Source: Hypomesus transpacificus
Lineage: Eukaryota > Chordata > Actinopteri > Osmeriformes > Osmeridae
Length of the DNA: 64,000 bases
Direction of reading: 5' to 3'
Assembly (NCBI RefSeq): GCF_021917145.1
Contig: NC_061081.1
Coordinates: 4,236,966 to 4,300,965 of the forward strand
Under the pieces are notes generated by a model. It saw only the letters and a list, made by a program, of their open reading frames with translations. It was not told where the DNA came from and did not search any database. Below are positions 33,580-44,789 of this stretch, piece after piece. Within the stretch, counting starts at the first letter, position 1. Every line of letters begins with the position of its first letter. The position numbers and the translations under genes were made by a program.

Positions 33580-34339
33580 ATCTCCGGTGTTACAAGCCAA
33601 CTGGTTTTCAAGCCAACTGGTTTCCCAGCTGTGCGTGCACCTATCTGTCCGCCTCTATCACCAGATTCGTCACAAATTCACAAACATATTACTGGCGATT
33701 TTCAAGTCGGATCTCATATTTGCTGCGGCAAATATGAAAGTAGGCCAATAGGCTACGTGCGCACTACATTAGGCTACCATTTGCGACAAAATAAATGGAG
33801 ACAAAATAAAACATTTGCAGGCTCGCATGAAGTGGGATTCGATCCCACTAGACGCAAAAAGACGTGCACACGTAAGTCCGTTGACTTACACCGCGTGCCA
33901 TACCAGCTCTGAAATGTTGGCAATATGATTACGTACTTGTTAACTACGTTGGCCCTCGGGTCACATTTTGATTTGGCTTCTTCTGAATCAACTGGTTTCC
34001 ATAGACACTACCCGAATGTAGGCTACTAATCACGTATTTGGGGTTGTTCCGAGGCAATAGCCGTATTTACCACGACATAAAAGCTCCTTCTGACACCACA
34101 TATTAAAAATTCATACGAAGAACGTCGCTGCTACCCAGACAATACGATCAAAATACGCGTAACACAACATGGAAACATTCGTTTCCTATGCGATTTGTGT
34201 AGCCTATGGCTGAGTGTTTCTTTGCTATATCTTTTGAAATCAATTCATTTCATAATTGAATATTCTGAACAAATGTAATGAGCGCTACATTACAGCCAAG
34301 CACACCATAATAAATGGAAGCTAAGAAAATAAAAGAATC

Positions 34340-34412
34340 GAGTTGGATTCGATCCCACGAGCAAAAACACCTGCATCTTTACTTATCATTGCATTACACG
34401 GTGAGCCACTGA
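34340..34412 (-). other. tRNA-like sequence in palindrome centre
   Basis: On the minus strand TGGCTCACCGTG (A-box-like, 34409-34398) is followed about 45 bases later by GTGGGATCGAATCC (B-box-like, about 34357-34344). It is related to, but clearly diverged from, the modules in the two arms. Confidence 0.45.
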
Positions 34413-34949
34413 AACACACACCCCGGTCACGAATTTGATAAGTAGGTTGGCCTTCAGGCAACATGTTGTTTTGGTTCTTTTGAATCAACTAGTTCCGTAG
34501 ACACCACCCGAATGTAGGCTACTCATCACCTATTTGGAGTTGTCTCAAGGCAATGCTTGGCTGTAATGTAGCGCTCATTACATTTGTTCAGAATATTCAA
34601 TTATGAAATGAATTGATTTCAAAAGATATAGCGAAGAAACACTCAGCCATAGGCTACACAAATCGCATAGGAAACGAATGTTTCCATGTTGTGTTACGCG
34701 TATTTTGATCGTATTGTCTGGGTTAGCAGCGACGTTCTTCGTATGAATTTTTAATATGTGGTGTCAGAAGGAGCTTTTATGTCGTGGTAAATACGGCTAT
34801 TGCCTCGGAACAACCCCAAATACGTGATTAGTAGCCTACATTCGGGTAGTGTCTATGGAAACCAGTTGATTCAGAAGAAGCCAAATCAAAATGTGACCCG
34901 AGGGCCAACGTAGTTAACAAGTACGTAATCATATTGCCAACATTTCAGA

Positions 34950-35028
34950 GCTGGTATGGCACGCGGTGTAAGTCAACGGACTTACGTGTGCACGTCTTTT
35001 TGCTCTAGTGGGATCGAATCCCACTTCA
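34950..35028 (+). other. tRNA-like sequence in right palindrome arm
   Basis: TGGCACGCGGTG (34957-34968) resembles a pol III A box, and GTGGGATCGAATCCCAC (about 35009-35025) is a T-arm-like hairpin with a near-consensus B box. The inverted arm repeats it at about 33830-33910 (minus). Acceptor and anticodon stems are not convincing, so it is tRNA-like rather than a tRNA gene. Confidence 0.5.
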
Positions 35029-35272
35029 TGCGAGCCTGCAAATGTTTTATTTTGTCTCCATTTATTTTGTCGCAAATGGTAGCCTAATGTAGTGCGCACG
35101 TAGCCTATTGGCCTACTTTCATATTTGCCGCAGCAAATATGAGATCCGACTTGAAAATCGCCAGTAATATGTTTGTGAATTTGTGACGAATCTGGTGATA
35201 GAGGCGGACTGATAGGTGCACGCACAGCTGGGAAACCAGTTGGCTTGAAAACCAGTTGGCTTGTAACACCGG

Positions 35273-35690
35273 TGTATGGGGATGGATTATGAACAAGATA
35301 AATATATGTCGGGAAAGGACAGTTGGGGCAGACGTTTTGCAGACTTTAAGGGATCAAATAAAGTTGACGGTAATAAATATGGATCGCAGCCAATAATCAA
35401 TGTTTTTTCTAAATATCGTTGTTTTTCTGCTTCATTCAGATGTGCTATGTTCGTACTCATGACTATTCGTTGGCTAACTATGAAAGCTAACTAACCACTA
35501 TAATTTGACAATACTACTTTTAAAAAGTCTAAATTTGAAAAAACTATCAATAGGAAACAACACTATAATTATATTTCTATTATTATTGTTATATTATTAC
35601 TATATATTAATATATGACTAACTAGCTACTATTGGGTACTAATACAATGGGTTGAGTCAGACACAAAGATGGTAGCAGGCTTCACGGAAG
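35273..35690. other. unannotated intergenic
   Basis: AT-rich sequence with no feature recognised. Confidence 0.5.
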
Positions 35691-35694
35691 TGAC

Positions 35695-38660
35695 GTGTTT
35701 GGCACCATGAATTGCAAGTGCTCCCTCCTCAGGCCCCTCTAAACCGGAACTCTCTCCTCAGGCCCCTGAAGCCGGGACCAGAGAATGTCTAATAATGAGA
35801 GAACTCCCACTCTCGGGAAACGTCCGGGTTCTGAACTGGTTGCAGTTCCACTCAAGTTCCATATGAGGGCGCTAACGGTCGAGTGCAGAATGAATGGAGG
35901 TCTATAGAACTATACAGTGTTTCCCACACATAGACTAATTTGTGGCGGTGCGCCAGAGTCAACATAGGCCGCCACATATTGCGTTTCGTTATAAAAAATG
36001 TTTTAACGCTATTTAAAACATGCAGCGTATTTAGTTAGTTTAGTTCAGCTGCATTTCCTTTCTGCTCTCCCTCCGTCTCTATGTCACTCATGCGTCTCTC
36101 ACATACACACACACACACACAGAGAGTCACAACGTCACCACAAGTTAGCAACGACGCTATGCGATATTAGCGAGCCTTCAGCATTAGTGCCGTAGATAAA
36201 AGTCTAGGAAAGTTTAGGTTATTTTTCGCTAGGTACCTACGAACATGTCTTAATCTGCTAGACAAGTGAGTTCCCCATCGTTCTTTTGGTGAGCTGTCTC
36301 ACGAGCCCTACTTACCCGGAGTCATGGAGCTGACCAGCTAAATAGTTATTTAGCACAAGCGTTGCTACATGCATATATGCAGAAATTGTTTACAATATTT
36401 TCAGGCTTCAACCAGTGCTGCTCAAGCAGAAAGACGGGGTCAGGGAGAGAAAGAGATTCGTCAGGCATTGAAGTAATAGTAGGAGAGGAGGACAGCATCC
36501 AACATAATACATATTTAATAAAAACAAAATACATTCTGTGTAACGAATTATTAACGAAGAAATTATGTTAACCCCCCCCCTCCCCCCGCCACAAAAAACG
36601 TTCTAATCTGTGGGAAACACTGCTATACCCCTCAAAATCCACTTTTCTCAGGATATAATTTTTTGTCTAGTAATTTGAATTCTGAAATTGAAAGGGGAGG
36701 CAAAAAAAATACACACCACTGGGTGTTGGATTTTTTTAAAAGTCGCCTTTCTGTTCTAAAAAGCCTTTGAAAATGGCATTGACGTCACACACATCGTACG
36801 ACCAGAGCTACTGCTTGACGGCAAGCTCTGGTTACTTCCACTTTACTCTCAAGGCATCGACAACACAGCTGACAGGTTAGGCTCTCCCTGTCAATACACA
36901 TGCTAGAAAGAGTTTTGGCTTGCTAATGTTGTTGCTAATGTTGCTAATGCATTGACATTCTGGTTCTGCTTCGGATGCCATCAAGCGGGATCTCTGGTCG
37001 TAGTCAGTCCTTCACTAACCAATCAGCATTCGTTAGCAGAATGCTAGCGTGTTATGGGCCACAACAACTCACCATGTAAGAAATCAAAAGGACATAAGTA
37101 CTCGTACATTCAACTTTTGACCTGTAATCTATGTTGAACATGCAAAAACTATAATCAAATCTGAGATTTGTCAACGACAATCAGGCGAAAGAGACAAATT
37201 TAGCCGTTTAGCTCCATAGACTCCCATTCATTTTGCACTCGACCGCGATCACTCCCAGTGGAACTCTGGTGGAACTACAACAAAATTCGGTACAATGGGG
37301 CTTAATAGGGAGTGGGCAGGCTCTCCTTAGGTTCCGCCGGAACTCTCTCCTCAGGCCCCTTTTTTCATGTGTATCCGAGGTATTAGCGCCACCGCTGGTC
37401 GGAGGATACTGTAGGCTATTTATATTAATAGGCTAACTTACATTGAACTTCGGTTTTAGCATAAGTCAAAAGTGTTTGACAAAGCGGAAATTAGCATTGC
37501 GGCTAGCGTTACGTACAGGGTTCTAAATTAACACCCGCCAACCCGCCAAATGCAGGCTAAATTTCATTTTAGCGGGTGTCAATAAAAACTTGCTAGCCAG
37601 TTTGGCCGGTGATACATGAGGCATTTCATGAACGATACATAAGGCTATGTTCTCAGCATGGTTATTGTTAATTTATCCCCCTGCAGTTGCTTACGTTTCC
37701 CATGAACACTGTGCCGTAATCCTACGTTATTTGAATATGGAATATATGTAGTACTACACATCTTTATGATTGAGGTGGTGATTGATGAAGCAACATTTAA
37801 CATAAATACAAGGATAGATTTCAGATTAAGAGAGTAGTGTTGTTTAATTATCAACGTTAAAAAATGAATTATTTCAGAGCCGGCTCTTGTAGCCGTGGAA
37901 ACAATAAACAATAACACGAGCCAGCTGTAGCTGCTGCAAATGACCAACGGAAAAAATGTGATATTCTATAATGACCACTAGATGGCGCTAAACTGTCAAA
38001 CCTATTTTCTATGCTTGCCAGGGGCAGAACCATAGATATGTGTTTATATATATCTATGGGCAGAACAGTGGATCATGTTCGTAAAGTTAGCAATACGTAA
38101 CGCTAGCCGCAATGCTAATTTCCGCTATGTAAAACACTATTGACTTATGTTAAAACCGAAGTTCAATGTAAGTTAGCCTATTAATATAAATAGCCTACAG
38201 TATCCTCCGACCAGCGGTGGCGCTTATACCAGAGCCTGTTTAAGGAGAGCCTGCCCACTCCCTATTAAGCCCCATTGTACCGAATTTTGTAGCAGTTCCA
38301 CCTGAGTTCCACTGGGAGTGATCGCAGTCGAGTATTTTTTTTGCCTCTCCTTTCGATTTCAGAATTCAAATTACTAGACAAAAAATTATATCCTGAGAAA
38401 AGTGGATTTTGAGGGGTATAGCTCCATAGACCTCCATTCATTTTGCACTCGACCGTTAGCGCCCTCACATGGAACTTGAATGGAACTGCAACCAGTTCAG
38501 AACCCGGAAGTTTCCCGAGAGTGGGAGTTCTCTCTTTATTAGACATTCTCTGTTAATAGGCAAGGCTCTCCTTTAACAGGCTCTGGTTCCGGCTTCAGGG
38601 GCATGAGGAGAGAGTTCCGGTTTAGAGGGGCCTGAGGAGGGAGCAATGCAATAGGGGTTA
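35695..38660. mobile_element. compound inverted-repeat element (CCGGAACTCTCTCC family)
   Basis: The left part (about 35725-35905) contains GGCCCCTCTAAACCGGAACT and GAACTCCCACTCTCGGGAAA. The right part (about 38430-38645) is its inverse. An inner pair (37370-37510 and 38090-38230; CATTGAACTTCGGTTTTAGC) is also inverted. The stretch 36625-37260 is found again, inverted, at 42905-43560. The 37515-38080 centre begins ACAGGGTTCTAAATTAACAC and looks like a separate insertion. Several rounds of insertion into one long-TIR family are the simplest reading. Confidence 0.6.
35915..36622. mobile_element. hAT-like MITE, CAGTGTTTCCCAC ends
   Basis: The TIRs are CAGTGTTTCCCACACATAGA (35915 on) and its near-complement ending GTGGGAAACACTG at 36622, followed inside by GGCGG/CCGCC. 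CTATA flanks both sides. An inverted copy of the family occurs at about 48650-48985, and a fragment at about 55420-55500. It is inserted in the compound element described at 35695-38660. Confidence 0.8.
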
Positions 38661-40425
38661 TGCGGAGCGCTCAGCGTTCGAACCGGAAAACAGATGTAAT
38701 CGTTTCCGCTTCTCACTTCTGTACACATCTGCAGCGCTAGGTGATCCAAATAACTTATATTGACAGGGAAGTTCAAGGATTTTATGAGTTGTATTACTCT
38801 CTACATTAGGCTAAGTGTGACAGGAATAAAGTGATGAGTTCATATTTTAATTTACATTTATGTATTTAGCAGACGCTTTTATCCAAAGCGACTTCCAAGA
38901 GAGAGCTTTACAAAAGAGCATAGGTCACTGATCATAACAACGAGGTAGTCCCAAATCAAATCAAATCAAATTTATTTGTATAGCCCTTTTTACACGCAAG
39001 CATGTCACAGACGGCTTCACATGCGCCCATAAAACTGCCCCTCAACCAACCTAAACCCTCAAGGAAGACAAGGAAAAACTCCCAGAAAAACTCCCAGAAA
39101 AACTCCCAAACATTGCAAGCAGCCAAAACATGAAGCATACATTGTGAAAAAACTAAACAAGTGCCAAAAGGGAAGACCCATAAGAGCACTATGGCTATAT
39201 AACGTTATAATAGCCTAACGTTAGACCGTTTCCCAGGAGGTAGCACTAACACTAGCTCTACACATTAACTACAATGTTACAGTAGGCTACATAGCTACAC
39301 AACTAGTGCTAAGTTATCAATGAAATATATGAATTCAGCAAATTAATTTAAGAAGCTCATTTTAATTTAGTGTCATATCCATATCATTATTCTGGTTTCT
39401 ATAGCTAGGACCTATCGTTCCTAGAAGGAATTACGTTTACTAGCCTACTACTAGGCCAAAAAAAACGTTAAAGTTAGCAGGTGTATAAGATTACGCTACA
39501 ACAAAATTGACCTGTAAATAAATACTGTCACACTGGTAGTTGTTGCAGTTGATTGCCAAACACTGCATTCTTTGAGTCCACTTGGACTTCTACAGGTACA
39601 GTCTTCGTTTGACTGTTTTAATCGTCTGCGAGAAAAAAAAAAGGCTACTCCCCAGGGTACTCGGGGCTCTGGAAGTCCGTTTGGCAATCCTGTGTACATG
39701 GGAAATTGTAATTAAGGGTAGCTCCTTTAAACACCGGCTATAGTAGGTGGCCTTTACTACGCTGTGTTTACCTCAAAAGCGGCCGGCCGGAAGTAGTTAC
39801 ATCTGTTTTGTAGAACCCGGAAGAATGTTGCGCATAACCCCTATTGGACCCTATTGACTTTATTCCTCCGCCCAGCAGCAAATGATGCAGCGGCGTCTTC
39901 TCTTTATCATGTCTATGGTCTTCATGGCCTGAAGAGGGAGTGGCGAGGGGTGAGGACAGGCTCTGGTGAGGGTCTGGTTTGAAGCATTGAACGTCATTAA
40001 TCACGTGGTTAACGTAATTTGATACAAGCTCCAAAACACTTTTTTTATTTTTGAAAATTTTTGAAAATGTTCAAACCATACATTGCAACATTGATACTTT
40101 TTAGTACATGAAAGGTACAGAACATCTGCCAAATGGCATAATAACATTGTAAAAACAAAATACATATTTTATAATACAGGATTAATAATGGATTATAAAG
40201 GAATTATGTTGCAATGTTACTGTGTATGGCACAGTTTTTTCTCCATAAAAATTGACTCTTGAAATCATCCCCCAATTTTCAGTTTTTCTTAAATTAATTT
40301 AAATTATACCAAGTCCTTACAATTGGGAAACGGAAGAAAAGCACAAGAATTGTATGATATGCTAAAACACTTTCCCACGATGTCAACGAACCATAATCGA
40401 ACTGAATTTAGCCGTATATGTTTTA
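38661..40425. repeat. intergenic with LINE/SINE tail fragments
   Basis: At 38855-38935 is TTTACATTTATGTATTTAGC then GACGCTTTTATCCAAAGCGA, a common fish SINE/LINE tail in minus orientation. At 38960-39180 is AAATCAAATTTATTTGTATA and three CCCAGAAAAACT repeats, again a retroposon 3' part. The remainder shows no gene. Confidence 0.5.
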
Positions 40426-40429
40426 TTAG

Positions 40430-41280
40430 GTGCATTCGACATGACCCAACTTCATTCGGCGCTGCAGCCGGCTGCAGGCGGCTGACTTGAAACCAAGCCC
40501 CCACCCCTCGCTCCTCGGCTTGAAGCAACGGCCCCGGTGGATGTAGGTGGTATTGGATGTACGGTTAGGTTTCCGACTCTTCCGGTCGTTTTTATTCTAT
40601 TAACTCCATTCAACATTTACAAAACTATCTCCCCCAATAATTTTTGTTTGATTCTCGAACCTGGCTCATACTACTAGCTTTTTCATAGAATAATTTTTGC
40701 AGATTTTTGCTAAGTTTGAAACCAATCTGAAATGGGTAAACTAGCAACCCATTTATTTGCTTAGTCAATGAAAGTTGCCTGCAAATGTGCTCGCGGATAC
40801 TAACAGGGCACGAGCACAAAAGTTCACATTGGCCGATAGCCGATTTACATGAGCTCTCGGAGCTAGGGAAAAAAAGAACCACTGTTTAAAGCTAGGCCGG
40901 AAGACACGGAAGTGGAAAGATGGCCGCGTCCGGTCCCGCGCTGTCGCTTGCCTCACTGCGCCCATAGAGTTAATATAACTAGAGACAGCTACTTCTGTCT
41001 TCCAAGATGGCGTCCCCATTCATTTCTATGAACAGTGCTCAGTGGCGCAGTGAGGCAAGCGAGAGCTCCTAACGGACTGCGCCATCTTTCCAGACCGACT
41101 CGTCCGGTCTTGCGCAGAAGCTTGTTCCTAGCTCCGAAACTCGTGCATGCTTGCAACTAGCTGTATACCTCATACTTTGCGACAACCAGTCGCGAGCTTG
41201 TGAGCTGGAGCTAAGGGATTGCAGAAAACTGTCAGAATATGGTACAAGTCCGATCAAGAAGCAGATAGCCTACATGTGAA
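40430..41280. repeat. MITE fragments and GC-rich inverted repeat
   Basis: TAGGTGCATTCGACATG near 40430 matches the MITE ends at 20718, 21126 and 44510. Around 40900-41100 GGAAAGATGGCCGCG and GCGCCATCTTTCCAG are part of an imperfect inverted repeat with CACTGCGCC/GGCGCAGTG. No gene was recognised. Confidence 0.45.
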
Positions 41281-42600
41281 CTTTACGAAAATCAATACTA
41301 TTAGTACTGTAGTATTTTACGTGCAGGGCCTATACGTTGTTCTTTTTGCTTCGTGTTTATAGTTTAACTGCTGATGTATTGTGTTGGATAAATAAACTGT
41401 GAACCTGAATATCTGGCTCCGTCGTTGTTCTAGCTTTGCAAAGCAAATTAAGCCTATACCTTTGTTACTATTATATTGATGATGAGTGTTGTTTACTATT
41501 ACTAGCTTATTGTTAATGCCATCGTTGGCCTGTTAACTGACTTAGAGTTCTAACAATATAACGACCATAACAATGTTGACGTTATCAAACATGATTTATT
41601 CATCTTTGTCTTTGCCTGAGAATAACATGTCAACAATATATAATGACGCCGTAACATGCCACGATATTATAACAAATTATACCATGGTCTAGGTGAATAC
41701 TTAATTCTGATTGGCTGCAGGGGTGTACATTATAGGGTGATAAGGGACACCTACTGCGTCATTGCAGTAAAACTGTCTTTTCACCGTTCTAAATTATTCC
41801 GCTGGCTACACAGGAGCCTGTTCAAAGTATCTGAAATAAGAAACCATAACAACAGTGACGGAGTCAAAGCCCCCATTTACAATTTTGAAAGACTTTACCA
41901 AGCTAACTTGTATTTACAACAATGAGTGACTTCAATATTTATTTTAACCTATTTGAAAAAAAAATATTTTCTGAATGTAGTGTGTCAGTGTCACGTAACC
42001 GCTCATCTCACATCCCATTCGTTATTCACCTCGCTAGTCAATCTACTTACAGTGCGGCCAACACAACAGTAGCAGCAACTCTACACATGGCCGGTTATTT
42101 TTTTCTTAAAAATCGTGATTTTATCTTGGGACAATGACATGGCTCGATAGCTGGCTAGTCTTGTTAAACATACTGTCAAATTATAATCACTGTTTGGAGA
42201 AAATGCCAACTTTGATGCGATCATCTCACACCCATTTGCTATTCAACTCGCTCCACAGGCTGCGGCCATACTGTAGCCTAGTATTTGGCGATATTGTTCG
42301 TGAAAATCTTGATATTGATTTTGGGACAGTGACATGGCTGGTTAGCTAGCAAATCTTATTGTCAAACATACTGTAAAATTATATTTACTGTTTGTCAACC
42401 GTACACAATGTTATTGCCTTTAAATCTTGCTAGCATAACGTTAGCTTTTGGGCTAATAGCTAAGCCAAAGGAAAGCTATGGTTCTATGAGCTGAGCGGAC
42501 TATAAATATCAGAGTTGGCTAACGTTGAAAAACGTTAGATTTCTATTGCAAAACGCCTTAAAACATAAATTAATGCTGGTAAAAAAAATCGTTGGCAAGT
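41281..42600 (+). repeat. dispersed repeat copies (shared with 4490-4760 and ~54930-55030)
   Basis: 41830-42110 is the second copy of the 4490-4760 repeat. 42150-42260 (CTGGCTAGTCTTGTTAAACA, then GATGCGATCATCTCACA) matches 54930-55030. The frames at 41656, 41922 and 42134 are inside these repeats. 41281-41650 holds nothing recognised. Confidence 0.5.
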
Positions 42601-42604
42601 GACC

Positions 42605-42740
42605 ATGGTATAAGCGGGATAATGTCCTTCGAGGTGTCCAATATCATCTGATAATGGACTCCGCTGCGCGTCGGACGGTTCACGCCTCCACATCGTCCAT
42701 TATCAGATGATATTGGACACCTCGTCGGGCATTATCCCTT
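42605..42740. repeat. palindromic MITE, 28-bp perfect arms
   Basis: GAGGTGTCCAATATCATCTG at 42631 begins a 28-bp arm that is repeated exactly in inverse at 42696-42723. The outer flanks TAAGCGGGATAATG/CATTATCCCTTA extend the symmetry. A half copy with CCATGGTATAAGCGGGATAA lies at about 55578-55640. Confidence 0.8.
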
Positions 42741-42904
42741 ACTTATTTTAGGCTATAATTACGTTTGTCATGCCATGAGCATAATAGCGTTCATTACAAA
42801 ATGGTTAAATCTGCTTTAAAATAACTGAAATTAACTCTACAAACAACCATCATGTATGTGCAACCATCTGTAAAACGTGCTACAATAAAGGCAGGCAGCT
42901 GTAG

Positions 42905-43690
42905 ATTATCAAATCCTTCCACCGGGAAGTGATCGCGGTCGAGTGCAAAATGAATGGGAGTCTATGGAGCTAAACGGCTAAATTTGTCTCTTTCTCCTGA
43001 TAGTCGTTGATAAATCTTAGATTTGATTATAGTTTTTGCATGTTCAACATGGATTACATGTCAGAAGTTGAATGAACGTGTACTTAAGTCCTTTCGATTT
43101 CTTACGGGGTAAGTCGTTGTTGCCCATAACACACTAGCATTCTGCTAACGAATGTTGATTGGTTAGTGAAGGACTGACTACGACCAGAGATTCCGCTTGA
43201 TGGCATCCGAAGCAGAACCAGAATGTCAGAGCATTAGCAACATTAGCAACAACATTAGCAAGCCAAAACTCTTTCTAGCATTTGTATTGACAGGGAGAGC
43301 CTAACCTGTCAGCTGTGATGTCGATGCCTCGAGAGTAAAGTGGAAGTAACCAGAGCTTGCTGTCAAGCAGTAGCTCTGGTCATACGATGTGTATGACGTC
43401 AATGCCATTTTCAAAAGCTTTTTAGAACAGAAAGGCGACTTTAAAAAAAATCTAACACCCAGTGGTGTGTTTTTTTGCCTCCCCTTTCGATTTCAGAATT
43501 CAAATTACTAGACAAAAAATTATATCCTGAGAAAAGTGGATTTTGAGGGGTATAGCTCCATAGACCTCCATTCATTCTGCACTCGACCGTTAGCGCCCTC
43601 ATATGGAACTTGAGTGGAACTGCAACCAGTTCAGAACCCGGAAGTTTCCCGAGAGTGGGAGTTCTCTCTTTATTAGACATTCTCTGGTAG
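42905..43690 (-). repeat. inverted copy of the compound repeat at 35.7-37.3 kb
   Basis: TGACAGGGAGAGCCTAACCT, GCAGTAGCTCTGGTCATACG and GGAAGTTTCCCGAGAGTGGG match 36625-37260 and 35800-35905 in reverse complement. The apparent 130-residue frame at 43441-43833 is within it and is not a gene. Confidence 0.7.
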
Positions 43691-44789
43691 CTTACTCTAG
43701 GGCTGTGTCTACTACCGAGCACTTTATGAAGTACACTGCAATACAGTGCCCTGCAAAACAGTGCACTTACATATTCAGTGCACTCTGTCGCTGATAAGTG
43801 CTGTCTCAAATGGAACACTGCTACGTTAAACACTGGGTGGAAGTGACGGAAGTGCAGTGCGCCATCCTGGTACTTTCAGTGCACTGAATTATTCTGGTTT
43901 TGTGAGTGAAGCGTCCTAAGCACTGAAAGTCAGTGCTCGAAGTGCACAAGTGCGTGGTAGTAGACACAGCCTAGTTATATTAACTCTATGCTTGAAACAG
44001 TGAATTCTGGTTAGACTTTTTGTCCGACTTGATGCGGCGCCGAGGATACGTCACTATGACGTTGCCATCAAAGTACCGTGAGATCGATTCGAGAACTGCC
44101 GGCTGTGTAGCCGAGCGCATTTTCTCAAGAGCAACTGCACGGGTTCAAGTCACGACACAGGTATTTCATGATTGGCCAGACTAACACACGACAACTTTGA
44201 CGCGTGTTTTGTAATATTCGGACACCTTCAGTTTCGCCAATGCTCAAATCCGGACCAAACAGTTGAATTGAATAAAACATTTATGGAAGAAAAGGTTTTC
44301 TCCGCCTCTTCACTAACGGAAAGACTACGTTTAATTATAAATAAAGTAAAGTAAGCAAACAGCGCTTAATCGGCCGTGACCGACGTCAACGCAGCAAACA
44401 ATGAGAAGCTGAAATGTCTGACTTCACAGAGCCGTTTTCAACTCCTCCCCGGCTGCAAGCGGCCACTCTCGCCGGTCGTTTCATGCAGCCGCAGTCCATG
44501 TCGAACGCACCTACTGTTTGAGCTAACCGTGCTGTGTTTGCGACACAAGCATCGACGCGTCAGTTAGTGCCACACGTCCCAACCCGAGGAAGTAGATAGG
44601 TGCTGCCTTTTTGTTGCAGCTAGGCGACTTGAGAAAGTTAGTTAATCCATTAAAAAACTAAATTAATCTGACCGCTAATTATTCCAGTTTTAGTGTCGTG
44701 CTTGCATACTTACAGGAACATTGCGAAGTGTGCGATCAAAGCGGACCAAAGCTAACGTTAGCTAACCAGTTATAGTAGCCTACTCGGTT
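43691..44789. repeat. upstream of haus4: MITE copy with short tRNA-like stretch
   Basis: 43700-43980 holds an imperfect inverted repeat around AAGTGCACT/AGTGCACTT, ending in repeats of CAGTGC. 44100-44165 has a tRNA-like piece (CTGTGTAGCCGAGCGC ... GGGTTCAAGTCACGACACAG), too short for a tRNA. About 44450-44520 ends in TCGAACGCACCTA, a MITE terminus shared with 20718 and 40430. The haus4 promoter presumably lies at 44520-44789, with no clear TATA box. Confidence 0.4.

Larger units (their letters stand above)
33584..35272. mobile_element. 1.7-kb palindrome (foldback-like) with tRNA-like modules
   Basis: The left arm (about 33584-34302) and right arm (about 34556-35272) are near-identical inverted copies of about 718 bp around a 250-bp centre. 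Matching blocks include AAGCCAACTGGTTTCCCAGC, ATTTGCTGCGGCAAATATG and GAGCGCTACATTACAGCCAA. Each arm, and the centre, holds a tRNA-like stretch. The near-identical 93- and 98-residue open frames at 33631-33912 and 34929-35225 are the same arm sequence read twice and are not proteins. Confidence 0.8.

Noticed and set aside
33631-35225. Two near-identical ~95-residue frames on opposite strands that looked like a duplicated gene pair
   Set aside because: They are the two arms of a palindrome, with no domain or splice context.
44100-44165. Possible tRNA gene (CTGTGTAGCCGAGCGC ... GGGTTCAAG ... ACACAG)
   Set aside because: About 58 nt between pairing ends, too short for a full cloverleaf with an anticodon arm; kept only as tRNA-like.
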